Below are positions 25,527-33,902 of a DNA stretch of 64,000 bases, piece after piece. This DNA is from Roseinatronobacter bogoriensis DSM 18756 (lineage in GTDB: Bacteria > Pseudomonadota > Alphaproteobacteria > Rhodobacterales > Rhodobacteraceae), in assembly GCF_004366635.1 (NCBI RefSeq), contig NZ_SORN01000009.1, positions 1-64,000 of the forward strand. Direction: 5' to 3'. The translations under genes and the position numbers were made by a program. Each line of letters starts with the position of its first letter. The stretch's first letter is position 1. The notes under the pieces are model-generated. The model ran no database searches. It was given only the letters and a program-made list of their open reading frames with translations, and had not been told where the DNA came from.

Positions 25527-26240
25527 ATGCGCCCGTCAGGAAGAAATTTAGACAGTATTCGCACGATTTCAATCGAACCGGATGTTACCAAGCACGCCGA
25601 AGGGTCGTGCATGATCTCGATGGGCGATACCAAGGTATTGTGCACCGCATCGCTCGAAGATCGCACACCGCCATTCCTGCGCAATACCGGGTTGGGCTGG
25701 GTCACGGCGGAATACGGCATGTTACCACGCTCCACCAATACGCGGATGCGGCGCGAGGCTGCATCGGGTAAGCAGCAGGGTCGAACAGTGGAAATTCAAC
25801 GCCTGATCGGGCGTGCATTGCGCGCCTGTGTCGATCGCTCGGCCTTGGGTGAACGGCAGATCACGATTGACTGCGATGTGATTCAGGCCGATGGCGGCAC
25901 GCGCTGCGCCGCAATTACCGGGGGCTGGGTGGCCTTGCGTCTGGCTGTGAACAAACTGCTGAAGGCAGGGGATGTGGTGTCTGACCCGATTACCGATCAT
26001 CTGGCGGCCGTGTCTTGCGGCATTTACGCGGGCCAGCCTGTTCTGGATCTGGATTACGCCGAAGACAGCACCGCCGGTGTAGACGGAAATTTCATCCTGC
26101 TTGGCACGGGTCGCCTGGTCGAAGTCCAGATGAGCGCCGAAGGTGCCACCTTCTCTCGCATGGAAATGGACCAGCTTCTGAACCTTGCTGAAAAAGGGGT
26201 CAGCGAGTTGGTCGCCGCCCAGAAGGCTGCCGTTGCATGA
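25527..26240 (+). CDS. rph: ribonuclease PH
   Basis: A 237-residue phosphorolytic 3'-5' exonuclease that trims tRNA 3' ends. Recognised by MRPSGRNLDSIRTISIE, GDTKVLCTASLEDRTPPFLRNTGLGWVTAEYGMLPRST and ITIDCDVIQADGGTRCAAITGG. The start at ATG 25527 follows AAGGA; the longer frame from 25470 has no family match. It overlaps rdgB by 4 nt. The rph-rdgB-ridA-hemW run forms a tight plus-strand cluster next to the parB end of the origin region. Confidence 0.95.
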   Translation: MRPSGRNLDSIRTISIEPDVTKHAEGSCMISMGDTKVLCTASLEDRTPPFLRNTGLGWVTAEYGMLPRSTNTRMRREAASGKQQGRTVEIQRLIGRALRACVDRSALGERQITIDCDVIQADGGTRCAAITGGWVALRLAVNKLLKAGDVVSDPITDHLAAVSCGIYAGQPVLDLDYAEDSTAGVDGNFILLGTGRLVEVQMSAEGATFSRMEMDQLLNLAEKGVSELVAAQKAAVA

Positions 26241-26845
26241 GGCGGTTTGACGGGAAAACCCTTCTTGTTGCGACGCATAATGCGGGAAAACTGGAAGAGT
26301 TTCGCCAGATCATGGCGCCTTTGGGAATTAAGGTCACCTCTGCTGCCGAACATGACCTGCCAGAACCGGTGGAAACCGAAGATAATTTTATCGGAAACGC
26401 GCGCATCAAGGCGCATGCCGCAGCCACAGCAACAGGCCTGCCGGCACTTGCAGATGATTCTGGGCTGGAAGTCGCCGCCCTGAACGGCGCTCCGGGTGTC
26501 TATACAGCCGATTGGGCGGAAACCCCGACCGGCCGGGACTTCGCAATGGCGATGGAAAAGACCCACGCCAAACTGACCGAGCGTTCTGCCCCGCAGCCTT
26601 GGGATGCGCGGTTTTGCTGCACATTGGTTCTGGCTTGGCCGGATGGACATGACGAAGTCTTCGAAGGCTATGCCAACGGGCAGCTTGTCTGGCCCATCCG
26701 CGGCCTGGTGGGTCATGGCTATGACCCCATGTTCCAACCAGCGGGTGATACGCGCACATTCGCGGAAATGAGTGCAGATGAAAAGAACGCCCTCTCTCAT
26801 CGTGGTGCAGCAATCAAAGCATTGTTAAAGGGCTGCTTTGAATGA
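26237..26845 (+). CDS. rdgB: dITP/XTP pyrophosphatase (RdgB/HAM1)
   Basis: A 202-residue house-cleaning enzyme hydrolysing non-canonical purine triphosphates (dITP, XTP) to monophosphates. Signatures: LLVATHNAGKLEEF near the N-terminus, ALADDSGLEVAALNGAPGVYTADWA, GHGYDPMFQP, and EKNALSHRGAAIKAL at the C-terminus. Its start overlaps the rph stop (ATGA), implying coupled translation. Confidence 0.95.
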   Translation: MRRFDGKTLLVATHNAGKLEEFRQIMAPLGIKVTSAAEHDLPEPVETEDNFIGNARIKAHAAATATGLPALADDSGLEVAALNGAPGVYTADWAETPTGRDFAMAMEKTHAKLTERSAPQPWDARFCCTLVLAWPDGHDEVFEGYANGQLVWPIRGLVGHGYDPMFQPAGDTRTFAEMSADEKNALSHRGAAIKALLKGCFE

Positions 26846-26849
26846 CCCC

Positions 26850-26898
26850 ATTTTCTTGCTCTAAATACTCGCGGGGGTCCGGGGGCGGCAGCCCCCGG
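26850..26898 (+). repeat. dispersed TTTTCTTGC repeat with GC hairpin, copy 2
   Basis: ATTTTCTTGC-TCT-AAATACTC followed by GCGGGGG (26850-26877) and then the hairpin CCGGGGGCGGCAGCCCCCGG (26879-26898). It fills most of the 77-bp rdgB-ridA gap. It is nearly identical to the copy at 45013, including the shared GGGGGCGGCAGCCCCC hairpin. Confidence 0.65.
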
Positions 26899-26922
26899 CG
26901 CTTTGGCTGAAAAGGAACCAGC

Positions 26923-27300
26923 ATGAAACGTATCTCTACAGGCTCTCCGTTTGAAAAAACCCTTGGCTATAGCCGCGCTGTCGTCAAAGGCGAATGGTGC
27001 TTTGTATCCGGCGTCACCGGCTATGATTACGCCACAATGACCATGCCCGACAACGTCGCGGATCAGGCACGGAACTGCTTTGCGACGATCGCCAATGCGC
27101 TCGCCGAGGGCGGTTTTTCCATGCAAGATATCGTGCGCGTACAATATACATTGACCGTTGCCAGCTTGCTCGAAGCGGTCACCCCGGCCCTTGGCGAGGC
27201 CATGGGCGAAATTCGTCCTGCCGCCACCATTGTCATCGCTGGACTGATCAAACCTGAAATGCTGATCGAGATCGAGGTCACAGCATTCAAGGGGGCGTGA
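26923..27300 (+). CDS. RidA-family enamine/imine deaminase-like protein
   Basis: A 125-residue YjgF/YER057c/UK114-fold protein: GEWCFVSGVTGYDYATM, then VADQARNCFATIANALAEGGFSMQDIVRVQYTLT, and IEIEVTAFKG at the end. RidA members deaminate reactive enamines from PLP enzymes. The C-terminus lacks the classic R105-containing CVAAR-like end (here IVIAGLIKPEMLIEIEV), so it is probably one of the Rid1-7 paralogue groups and not true RidA. Its stop overlaps the hemW start. Confidence 0.8.
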   Translation: MKRISTGSPFEKTLGYSRAVVKGEWCFVSGVTGYDYATMTMPDNVADQARNCFATIANALAEGGFSMQDIVRVQYTLTVASLLEAVTPALGEAMGEIRPAATIVIAGLIKPEMLIEIEVTAFKGA

Positions 27301-28454
27301 TGGATGACTGGCAGAATGGCGGGTTTGGCCTCTATATCCATTGGCCATTCTGCCAGTCCAAATGCCCTTATTGCGACTTCAACAGCCATGTTGCGACATC
27401 GATCGATCAGGATGCATGGGCGCGGGCGTATTTAGCCGAAATTGACCGCGTGGCAGAAGAAACCAAGGGGCGGTTGCTGAATACCGTGTTTTTCGGTGGT
27501 GGCACACCCTCATTGATGAAACCCGAGCTTGTCGCCACATTGCTGGACCGGATCGGCGCATCGTGGACCCGCGCCAATGACTTCGAGGTGACATTGGAGG
27601 CCAACCCCAGCTCTGTCGAAGCGGGGCGCTTCCGGGGCTTTTCCGAAGCTGGGGTGAACCGGATTTCAATGGGCATTCAGGCGTTGAATGACGCTGATCT
27701 ACGCCGCCTGGGGCGTCTGCACAGCGCCACAGAGGCCAGAGCGGCATTTGACATCGCACGAGACCAGTTCAGCCGCGTCAGCTTTGACCTGATCTATGCG
27801 CGGCAGTTTCAGACCTTGCAGGACTGGCAATCTGAACTGCAAGAAGCGCTCTCGATGGCAGTCGATCACCTCTCGCTCTATCAATTGACGATAGAACAAG
27901 GCACGGTTTTTGGCGCGCGCCATGCCAAGGGTGGTTTATCTGGCCTGCCCGATGACGATATTTCGGCTGATATGTATCTGGTGACACAAGATATATGCGC
28001 GAAATACGGAATGTCCGCTTATGAGATTTCCAACCATGCAAGGCCAGAGGCCCAGTCGCGCCATAACCTGATTTATTGGCGCTACGGGGATTATGCCGGA
28101 ATAGGGCCCGGTGCCCATGGACGGTTAACCCAGCAGGGCAAACGTTTCGCCACACATACCCCGCTGTCCCCACAAATCTGGCTGGATCAGGTAGAACGCG
28201 TTGGTCACGGAGAGCAAACACGAGAGGTAATCCCCTCGCCTGAGCAGGCGCTGGAATACCTCATGATGAGTCTGCGCCTGACAGAAGGCAGTGATCTACA
28301 AAGATACCAAGCGCTTGCGGGGGCTCCACTTGAAGTTTCCCGCATCACCAGCCTTGTAGATCAGGGCTTTTTGTTGCGCCAGGACGGAAAGATCATGGCA
28401 ACAGAACAAGGACGGCCGGTGTTAAACGCCGTATTGCGAGAGTTGATTACCTGA
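27300..28454 (+). CDS. hemW: heme chaperone HemW (radical SAM)
   Basis: A 384-residue radical SAM protein, formerly called oxygen-independent coproporphyrinogen III oxidase-like. The cluster motif is C18-x3-C22-x2-C25 (CQSKCPYCDF), then FFGGGTPSLM and GVNRISMGIQALND. HemN-specific N-terminal features are absent, so the heme-chaperone HemW is the better name. I use ATG 27300, overlapping the ridA stop as TGATG-type coupling; GTG 27297 is the alternative. Its last 8 nt overlap the convergent parB end. Confidence 0.9.
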   Translation: MDDWQNGGFGLYIHWPFCQSKCPYCDFNSHVATSIDQDAWARAYLAEIDRVAEETKGRLLNTVFFGGGTPSLMKPELVATLLDRIGASWTRANDFEVTLEANPSSVEAGRFRGFSEAGVNRISMGIQALNDADLRRLGRLHSATEARAAFDIARDQFSRVSFDLIYARQFQTLQDWQSELQEALSMAVDHLSLYQLTIEQGTVFGARHAKGGLSGLPDDDISADMYLVTQDICAKYGMSAYEISNHARPEAQSRHNLIYWRYGDYAGIGPGAHGRLTQQGKRFATHTPLSPQIWLDQVERVGHGEQTREVIPSPEQALEYLMMSLRLTEGSDLQRYQALAGAPLEVSRITSLVDQGFLLRQDGKIMATEQGRPVLNAVLRELIT

Positions 28455-29325
28455 CCGGATTACCCAGAATCCCGCAAAGCCGGTCCAGCTGCTCCATGTT
28501 CTGGAAACTGATGGTTACTTTGCCTTTGCCGCCAGCATAATCCAAGTCTACCGACATCCCCAGATTTGCCGAAAGGTCATTTTCCAACGCCCGAGTATCG
28601 GCATCTTTAGGCAAGCTCTTTGACTTTTTCTTCTTGCTTGTGCTTGGCGCTGAATTCGACAGGCTTTCGGTCTGGCGAACAGACAATCCCTCCAGCACCA
28701 CCTTTCGCGCCAGCATTGCCGGATCTTCGGCGGTAATCAATGCCCGAGCGTGGCCTGCTGTCAGCTTCCCTTCTCGCAGCAATGCCTGAACCTCATCAGG
28801 CAAGTTTAGCAAACGCATGAGGTTGGCAATATGCGAGCGGCTTTTGCCCATCGCCTGCGAAAGCTGTTCCTGCGTATGGCCAAAACGTTCAATAAGGGCA
28901 CGATACCCCATCGCCTCTTCCACAGGGTTCAGATCAGCGCGCTGGATATTCTCGATGATACCGACTTCCAGAACCTCGGTGTCAGTGAATTCTCTAACAA
29001 TTACAGGGACTTCGTGAACCTGAGCACGCTGCGCGGCGCGCCAGCGACGTTCGCCCGCAACGATTTCGAAAACATCACCCTTAGGGCGCACGATCAGAGG
29101 CTGTATGACGCCCTTTTCACGGATAGACACAGACAATTCCGCAAGCGCGGTATCGTCAAAATGACGGCGCGGCTGGTCAGGATTGGCGACAAGCTTTTCG
29201 ATCGGCAGGTTCTGCTCTCGCCCGCGCTCGTAGCCCGCGCTATCTGTCGATTCAACCGATACCTCGGCCATCAAGGCCGACAAGCCCCGCCCCAGACCTC
29301 TGCGTTCGGTCTTGCGATCTGTCAT
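28447..29325 (-). CDS. parB: chromosome partitioning protein ParB
   Basis: A 292-residue centromere-binding CTPase. The N-terminal GLGRGLSALM box (ParA contact) is followed by the ParB/Srx domain (PDQPRRHFD, GERRWRAAQRA), ENIQRADLNPVEEAMGYRAL, the HTH (HTQEQLSQAMGKSRSHIANLMRLL) and a C-terminal dimerisation domain after a lysine-rich linker (KKKKSKSLPKD). It overlaps parA by 4 nt. Two perfect parS sites lie 1.4 and 3.3 kb away in the same operon. Confidence 0.96.
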   Translation of the reverse strand: MTDRKTERRGLGRGLSALMAEVSVESTDSAGYERGREQNLPIEKLVANPDQPRRHFDDTALAELSVSIREKGVIQPLIVRPKGDVFEIVAGERRWRAAQRAQVHEVPVIVREFTDTEVLEVGIIENIQRADLNPVEEAMGYRALIERFGHTQEQLSQAMGKSRSHIANLMRLLNLPDEVQALLREGKLTAGHARALITAEDPAMLARKVVLEGLSVRQTESLSNSAPSTSKKKKSKSLPKDADTRALENDLSANLGMSVDLDYAGGKGKVTISFQNMEQLDRLCGILGNPVR

Positions 29326-30128
29326 TGTGCCGCTCCCTCGGGCTGAAGTTTACTATGTTTTACAAGCAGCTCTGTTGCGAGGTTGCGATATGCAATCGCA
29401 CCTTTCGATGTCGAATCGTAACTCAATACCGGGAGGGCATAAGATGGCGCTTCGCTCAGACGAACATTTCGGGGAATCATCGTGCGCAGAACCAGGTCAC
29501 CAAGATTGGCCCGTGCATCCGCTTCAACCTGCTGCGCGAGATTGTTGCGGCGGTCGAACATTGTCAGCAAGATGCCCTCAATCCGCAGCCCTGCATTGGC
29601 AGTTTCGCGCAACTCTCGCACCGTCAGCATGAGTTGTGACAACCCTTCAAGCGCGAAGAATTCTGCCTGCAAAGGCACCAGAACCGACTGTGCCGCGACC
29701 ATTGCGTTGATCGTCAAAAGATTCAGCGATGGCGGGCAATCAACCAGAATGTAGTCATATTTTGCATCCTTGACGTGCGGATGACGCAAAGCATCGTGCA
29801 GCAAAAAGCTACGACGTGCGCGCGACATCAACTCTATATCTGCCGAAGAAAGATCCGTTGTTGCCGGGATGACCGACAAATTCTCGTGCTGCGTTGTTAT
29901 GATTATCTCGGACGGGTTGATCTCTGAAAACAGGAAATCATACGTTGTGTACTTCCGGGCGGAAACCTCAAGCCCCAACCCTGTCGAGGCATTTCCCTGC
30001 GGGTCAAGATCAACCAACAGGGTCTTCTGACCACGCTCAGCCAAGGCTGCCGCAAGGTTGATCGCTGAAGTTGTCTTGCCAACGCCACCTTTTTGATTCG
30101 CGATAGCGATTGTGCGGGTGGTCGTCAT
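29322..30128 (-). CDS. parA: chromosome partitioning ATPase ParA
   Basis: A 268-residue deviant-Walker ATPase (NQKGGVGKTTSAINLAAALAERG, then LVDLDPQGNASTGLG and VDCPPSLNLLTINAM) that segregates origins together with ParB. The ATG at 30128 lies 1 nt after the rsmG stop (TGATATG); a GTG at 30137 is the other candidate start. It is the fifth gene of the leftward rho-mnmE-mnmG-rsmG-parA-parB run. Confidence 0.96.
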   Translation of the reverse strand: MTTTRTIAIANQKGGVGKTTSAINLAAALAERGQKTLLVDLDPQGNASTGLGLEVSARKYTTYDFLFSEINPSEIIITTQHENLSVIPATTDLSSADIELMSRARRSFLLHDALRHPHVKDAKYDYILVDCPPSLNLLTINAMVAAQSVLVPLQAEFFALEGLSQLMLTVRELRETANAGLRIEGILLTMFDRRNNLAQQVEADARANLGDLVLRTMIPRNVRLSEAPSYALPVLSYDSTSKGAIAYRNLATELLVKHSKLQPEGAAQ

Positions 30129-30129
30129 A

Positions 30130-30747
30130 TCAGACACGTTTTAGATCCTTTAAAATAAGCAGTTTTGCCAGCGGGTCGGTCTGACTGTCGATTATGGCAA
30201 TGTCAAATTGCCACTCTAACCGAACCGCCGCAAGCTCTTCGTTGTAATTTCTGCCTTTCGGAAGCAAGGCAACGCCACCTTTAGCGAGATGTCGCGCAAC
30301 AAGAGGCAACAACTGTGGTAAAGATGCAAGGGCACGTGCTGAAACCACATCTGCCGCTTGTGGTTCTGTCGCTTCGACACGCGATGTCAGAACTCGTGCA
30401 TTCAGACCAAACTCGCGTATTGCTGTCGTCAGAAAAGCCGCTTTTCTGGCGTCACTCTCGATCAGAGTGAACACCCGCTCAGGTGAAAACTCTTGCGACA
30501 GGATTGCGCAGACCAGCCCTGGCAGCCCCCCGCCAGAACCCAGATCAACCCAGCTTACCGCGTTCTCAGGTGCATGTATGAAAAGCTGTGCTGAGTCGAC
30601 AATATGCCTGTCCCAGAAATCCGGAAGCGTGGATGCTGCAACAAGGTTTATCTTGGCATTCCACTTTTCAAGGAGGGCTGCATAGCCCTGAAGACCATCC
30701 ATTGTTTCACGTGAAACATGCAGTCCGCAAAGTTCGTTCGCTGTCAT
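30130..30747 (-). CDS. rsmG: 16S rRNA (guanine527-N7)-methyltransferase
   Basis: A 205-residue SAM-dependent methyltransferase (GidB) modifying G527 of 16S rRNA. SAM motif VDLGSGGGLPGLVCAI; later VSARALASLPQLL and LLPKGRNYNEEL. Residues 10-15 (HVSRET) are encoded by a parS site, so the DNA element and protein share sequence here. Overlaps mnmG by 4 nt. Confidence 0.95.
   Translation of the reverse strand: MTANELCGLHVSRETMDGLQGYAALLEKWNAKINLVAASTLPDFWDRHIVDSAQLFIHAPENAVSWVDLGSGGGLPGLVCAILSQEFSPERVFTLIESDARKAAFLTTAIREFGLNARVLTSRVEATEPQAADVVSARALASLPQLLPLVARHLAKGGVALLPKGRNYNEELAAVRLEWQFDIAIIDSQTDPLAKLLILKDLKRV
30703..30718. other. parS: parS centromere site 1
   Basis: TGTTTCACGTGAAACA is a perfect 16-bp match to the conserved bacterial parS palindrome. 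It lies inside the 5' part of rsmG and codes for part of HVSRET. ParB from the neighbouring gene should load here. Confidence 0.95.
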
Positions 30748-32606
30748 GCTGACGCGCGGTCCTTGCGTTGCTGGATACGCGAGAGCAACAGCACCAAGGC
30801 TGCGGGCGTCATTCCATCTATGCGTGAAGCCTGAGCAAGCGTCTCTGGTCGTACCCGCGAAAGCTTACTTGAAAGCTCATGCGACAACCCACTTACCTTT
30901 GTGAAATCAAAGCCTTCTGGAAAACGCCGCTCCTCATCTGCTTGCAACGCCTTGATCTGCGCATCCTGACGATCAAGATATGTGTCATACACCATCTCTT
31001 TCTCGATCTGGCGCTTTGTTGCGTCATTGATGCTGGTTAGTTCGGGTGCAAGCCGCTCCAAAGCTGCAAAATCAAAACCCTGCAAGCCAAGCAATGTCAG
31101 CGCGTTGCGCCGGGTTCCATCCTCTGACACTTTATGCCCAAAGCGGTTTAGCTGACTTGGGGTAAAACTGAACGCGCGCAACTGGTCTTTCGCACTTTCC
31201 AGTTTTTCCAGCTTTTCATCGAAAATGCGCTGTCGGGCTGACGTAATACAGCCCATCGCAACACCCTGCGGGGTCAGACGCTGGTCTGCATTGTCGGCCC
31301 GCAACGATAGCCTGTATTCCGCGCGCGATGTGAACATACGATACGGCTCTGTCACGCCATTCAAAGTCAGATCATCGATCATAACCCCGATGTACGATGA
31401 CGCCCGGCTAAAAGTTACGGCATCTCTTTCCTGGGCATAAAGCGCGGCATTCAAACCCGCCACCAAGCCTTGGGCCGCGGCCTCTTCATAGCCAGTCGTG
31501 CCGTTAATCTGCCCAGCAAGATAAAACCCCTGTAAATCCTTCAACCGAAGGGACAAGGTTAATGCGCGCGGGTCTAGATAGTCATATTCAATCGCATATC
31601 CGGGTTGAAGAATGCGGACGGATTCCAGCCCGTCAATCGTCCGGACATATTCCTCCTGAACCTCTGCCGGTAAGGATGTGGATATCCCGTTGGGATACAC
31701 GGTATCATCGTTCAGGCCTTCTGGTTCCAGAAAAACCTGATGCGATGATTTATCGGCAAAGCGGGTTATCTTGTCTTCGATAGACGGGCAGTAGCGAGGG
31801 CCAACCCCCTCGATATGACCGCCATACATGGCAGAGCGCGCAATATTCGCGCGCACGATTTCATGTGTTCGCGCATTCGTGTGGGTAATGGCGCAGGGGA
31901 CTTGTTGCGCGGAAACTTCGTTTGTGAGAAAAGATAGAAACACTGGTGTGTCATCACCAGGTTGTTTTTCCAGCTTCTCCCAGTCGATCGTCTTGCCGTC
32001 CAGACGAGGCGGCGTTCCTGTCTTGAGCCGACCTATTGGCAGACCCAAACCCCTAAGCTGTTGCGCCAGAACGCTTGACGCGGCATTGCCCATTCTTCCA
32101 GCAGGAAAACTCTCATCACCGATGAAAACCCGGCCACCCAGAAACGTGCCGGTCGTCAGCACCACCGCGCGTGCGTTTACTTCTGTGTCACCGTTAAGCT
32201 GCACCCCGGTGACGCTTGTCCCAAGCTGCAAAAGAGCGGTAACTTCAGCCTCGATCACCTCTAACCCCGGCGCTTTCAGCACCTCGCGCGCGATTATCTG
32301 GCGATAGCGCTTTCGGTCGGCCTGCACACGTGGCCCCTGAACTGCTGGGCCTTTGGACCTGTTAAGTAGCCTATATTGAATCGCTGCGTAGTCGCCCGCG
32401 CGGCCCATAATGCCATCGAGCGCATCAATCTCTCGGACCAGATGCCCTTTCCCCAAACCGCCTATAGCCGGGTTGCAGGACATAACCCCAAGATCATCTT
32501 TCTTGAAAGTAATGAGCGCCGTTGCTGCCCCCATGCGCGCAGAAGCCAACGCTGCCTCTACACCAGCATGTCCACCACCAACAATTATCACGTCGTAATG
32601 TTTCAC
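30744..32606 (-). CDS. mnmG: tRNA U34 5-carboxymethylaminomethyl modification enzyme MnmG
   Basis: A 620-residue FAD protein (GidA) that works with MnmE to make cmnm5U34 in tRNA. FAD motif DVIIVGGGHAGVEAALASARMG; PAIGGLGKGHLVREIDALDG; TGTFLGGRVFIG; C-terminal GGMTPAALVLLLSRIQQ-like end. The start is uncertain because a parS palindrome covers it. GTG 32606 (MKHYDVII) has AGGAG eight nt upstream; GTG 32615 (MFHVKH) sits directly against that AGGAG, which is poor spacing. I use 32606. Confidence 0.93.
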   Translation of the reverse strand: MKHYDVIIVGGGHAGVEAALASARMGAATALITFKKDDLGVMSCNPAIGGLGKGHLVREIDALDGIMGRAGDYAAIQYRLLNRSKGPAVQGPRVQADRKRYRQIIAREVLKAPGLEVIEAEVTALLQLGTSVTGVQLNGDTEVNARAVVLTTGTFLGGRVFIGDESFPAGRMGNAASSVLAQQLRGLGLPIGRLKTGTPPRLDGKTIDWEKLEKQPGDDTPVFLSFLTNEVSAQQVPCAITHTNARTHEIVRANIARSAMYGGHIEGVGPRYCPSIEDKITRFADKSSHQVFLEPEGLNDDTVYPNGISTSLPAEVQEEYVRTIDGLESVRILQPGYAIEYDYLDPRALTLSLRLKDLQGFYLAGQINGTTGYEEAAAQGLVAGLNAALYAQERDAVTFSRASSYIGVMIDDLTLNGVTEPYRMFTSRAEYRLSLRADNADQRLTPQGVAMGCITSARQRIFDEKLEKLESAKDQLRAFSFTPSQLNRFGHKVSEDGTRRNALTLLGLQGFDFAALERLAPELTSINDATKRQIEKEMVYDTYLDRQDAQIKALQADEERRFPEGFDFTKVSGLSHELSSKLSRVRPETLAQASRIDGMTPAALVLLLSRIQQRKDRASA

Positions 32607-32614
32607 GTGAAACA
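32599..32614. other. parS: parS centromere site 2
   Basis: A second perfect TGTTTCACGTGAAACA, spanning the start codon region of mnmG and lying between its AGGAG and the early codons. It is 1.9 kb from site 1 and 3.2 kb from the probable oriC. Confidence 0.95.
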
Positions 32615-32617
32615 CTC

Positions 32618-33901
32618 CTACTTCCCGATACAAAACGAGGCAAAGATATCGCCCAGCAGATCCTCGACATCTACCTTACCGATCAGGCTATCCAGCGCTG
32701 TCATCGCTTGCCGAATATCTGCCGCCACCAATTCAGCGATATAACCCTGGTCGCGCAGTTTTTCAATCGCACTGTCAAGCGCTGCCTTGGCTGATTGCAT
32801 CGCAACCAGATGCCTATGACGAACACTCAGGCCATCTCGCGCTGTCAACTTCGAGAGCCGCTGAGTGATCTGGTTTAGCAGGTCATCCAACCCGACTCCT
32901 GTAATTCCCGATACCCCACCCGCGACCGCGTATTTGTCTGCCTTGCTGAAAGTGACTATATCCAAAGGGTTGGCATCTACTGGTGGTGGTATTCCAGGCC
33001 CATCACACAATATAATGTTAAAATCAGTAGTCGCAGCGCGTTTCTGTCCGCGCGCGATACCAATGCTCTCTATTTCCTCTGCGGTTTCTCTCAATCCCGC
33101 TGTATCAAGAAGGGTGACAGCATATCCGCCGATATCCATGCGCAATTCAATCACGTCGCGCGTTGTTCCTGCAATGTCAGAGGTAATCGCCGCCTCTCTG
33201 CCAGCAAGAGCATTCAACAATGTGGATTTTCCCGCATTCACAGACCCAATCAGCGCAATCTCGAATCCGCTCTGAACCCGTTCCCGTGCCGCCTGCCCCG
33301 CTATCTCTGTTTCAAGCTGCGAATGAACGGCAAGCAGTTCGGCCAAAATCATATCATCAAAGTTACCTACATCTTCTTCTACAAAATCAATCGATGTCTC
33401 AACCAGTGCCGCCGCCTTGACCAAATGGCTACGCCACCCCTCAACCAGCCTGCCCAAGGCACCATCCAGCACTTTCATAGCCTGCCGACGCTGGCTTTCT
33501 GTCTCGGCCTCCAGCAGGTCACTCAACGCCTCTACCTGGGTCAGATCAAGCACGCCGTTATCTAACGCGCGGCGCGTGAACTCCCCCGGCTCTGCCATGC
33601 GCAACCCGTGTTCATGCGCCAAGCAGTTTTCCAGCGCCGCAATCGTCGCGACACTGCCGTGTGTCATGATCTCTACAACATGCTCGCCAGTGAAGCTTGC
33701 GCCGCGATCAAAAGCGACAACCAGCGCCGAATCTAGCAGCGCGCCATCGGCGCGCCGCAGTTTCCGCAGCGACATGCGGCGCATCTCAGGCAATCTTCCA
33801 GCCAGTTTTTCAAGAACGCCATGCGCATCCGGACCCGATAGCCTGATAACGGCAACACCCGATTTTCCACGGGCCGAGGCCAGTGCAAAAATCGTGTCCA
33901 T
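32618..33901 (-). CDS. mnmE: tRNA modification GTPase MnmE
   Basis: A 427-residue GTPase (TrmE) partnering MnmG. The N-terminal tetrahydrofolate-binding domain has IFALASARGKSGVAVIRLSG, the helical domain PGEFTRRALDNGVLDLTQVEALSDLL, the G domain GSVNAGKSTLLNAL with DTAGLRETAEEIE, and the invariant C-terminus CIGK (FCIGK) with the catalytic Cys. It starts 1 nt after the rho stop and ends 11 nt before mnmG. Confidence 0.96.
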   Translation of the reverse strand: MDTIFALASARGKSGVAVIRLSGPDAHGVLEKLAGRLPEMRRMSLRKLRRADGALLDSALVVAFDRGASFTGEHVVEIMTHGSVATIAALENCLAHEHGLRMAEPGEFTRRALDNGVLDLTQVEALSDLLEAETESQRRQAMKVLDGALGRLVEGWRSHLVKAAALVETSIDFVEEDVGNFDDMILAELLAVHSQLETEIAGQAARERVQSGFEIALIGSVNAGKSTLLNALAGREAAITSDIAGTTRDVIELRMDIGGYAVTLLDTAGLRETAEEIESIGIARGQKRAATTDFNIILCDGPGIPPPVDANPLDIVTFSKADKYAVAGGVSGITGVGLDDLLNQITQRLSKLTARDGLSVRHRHLVAMQSAKAALDSAIEKLRDQGYIAELVAADIRQAMTALDSLIGKVDVEDLLGDIFASFCIGK

Positions 33902-33902
33902 A

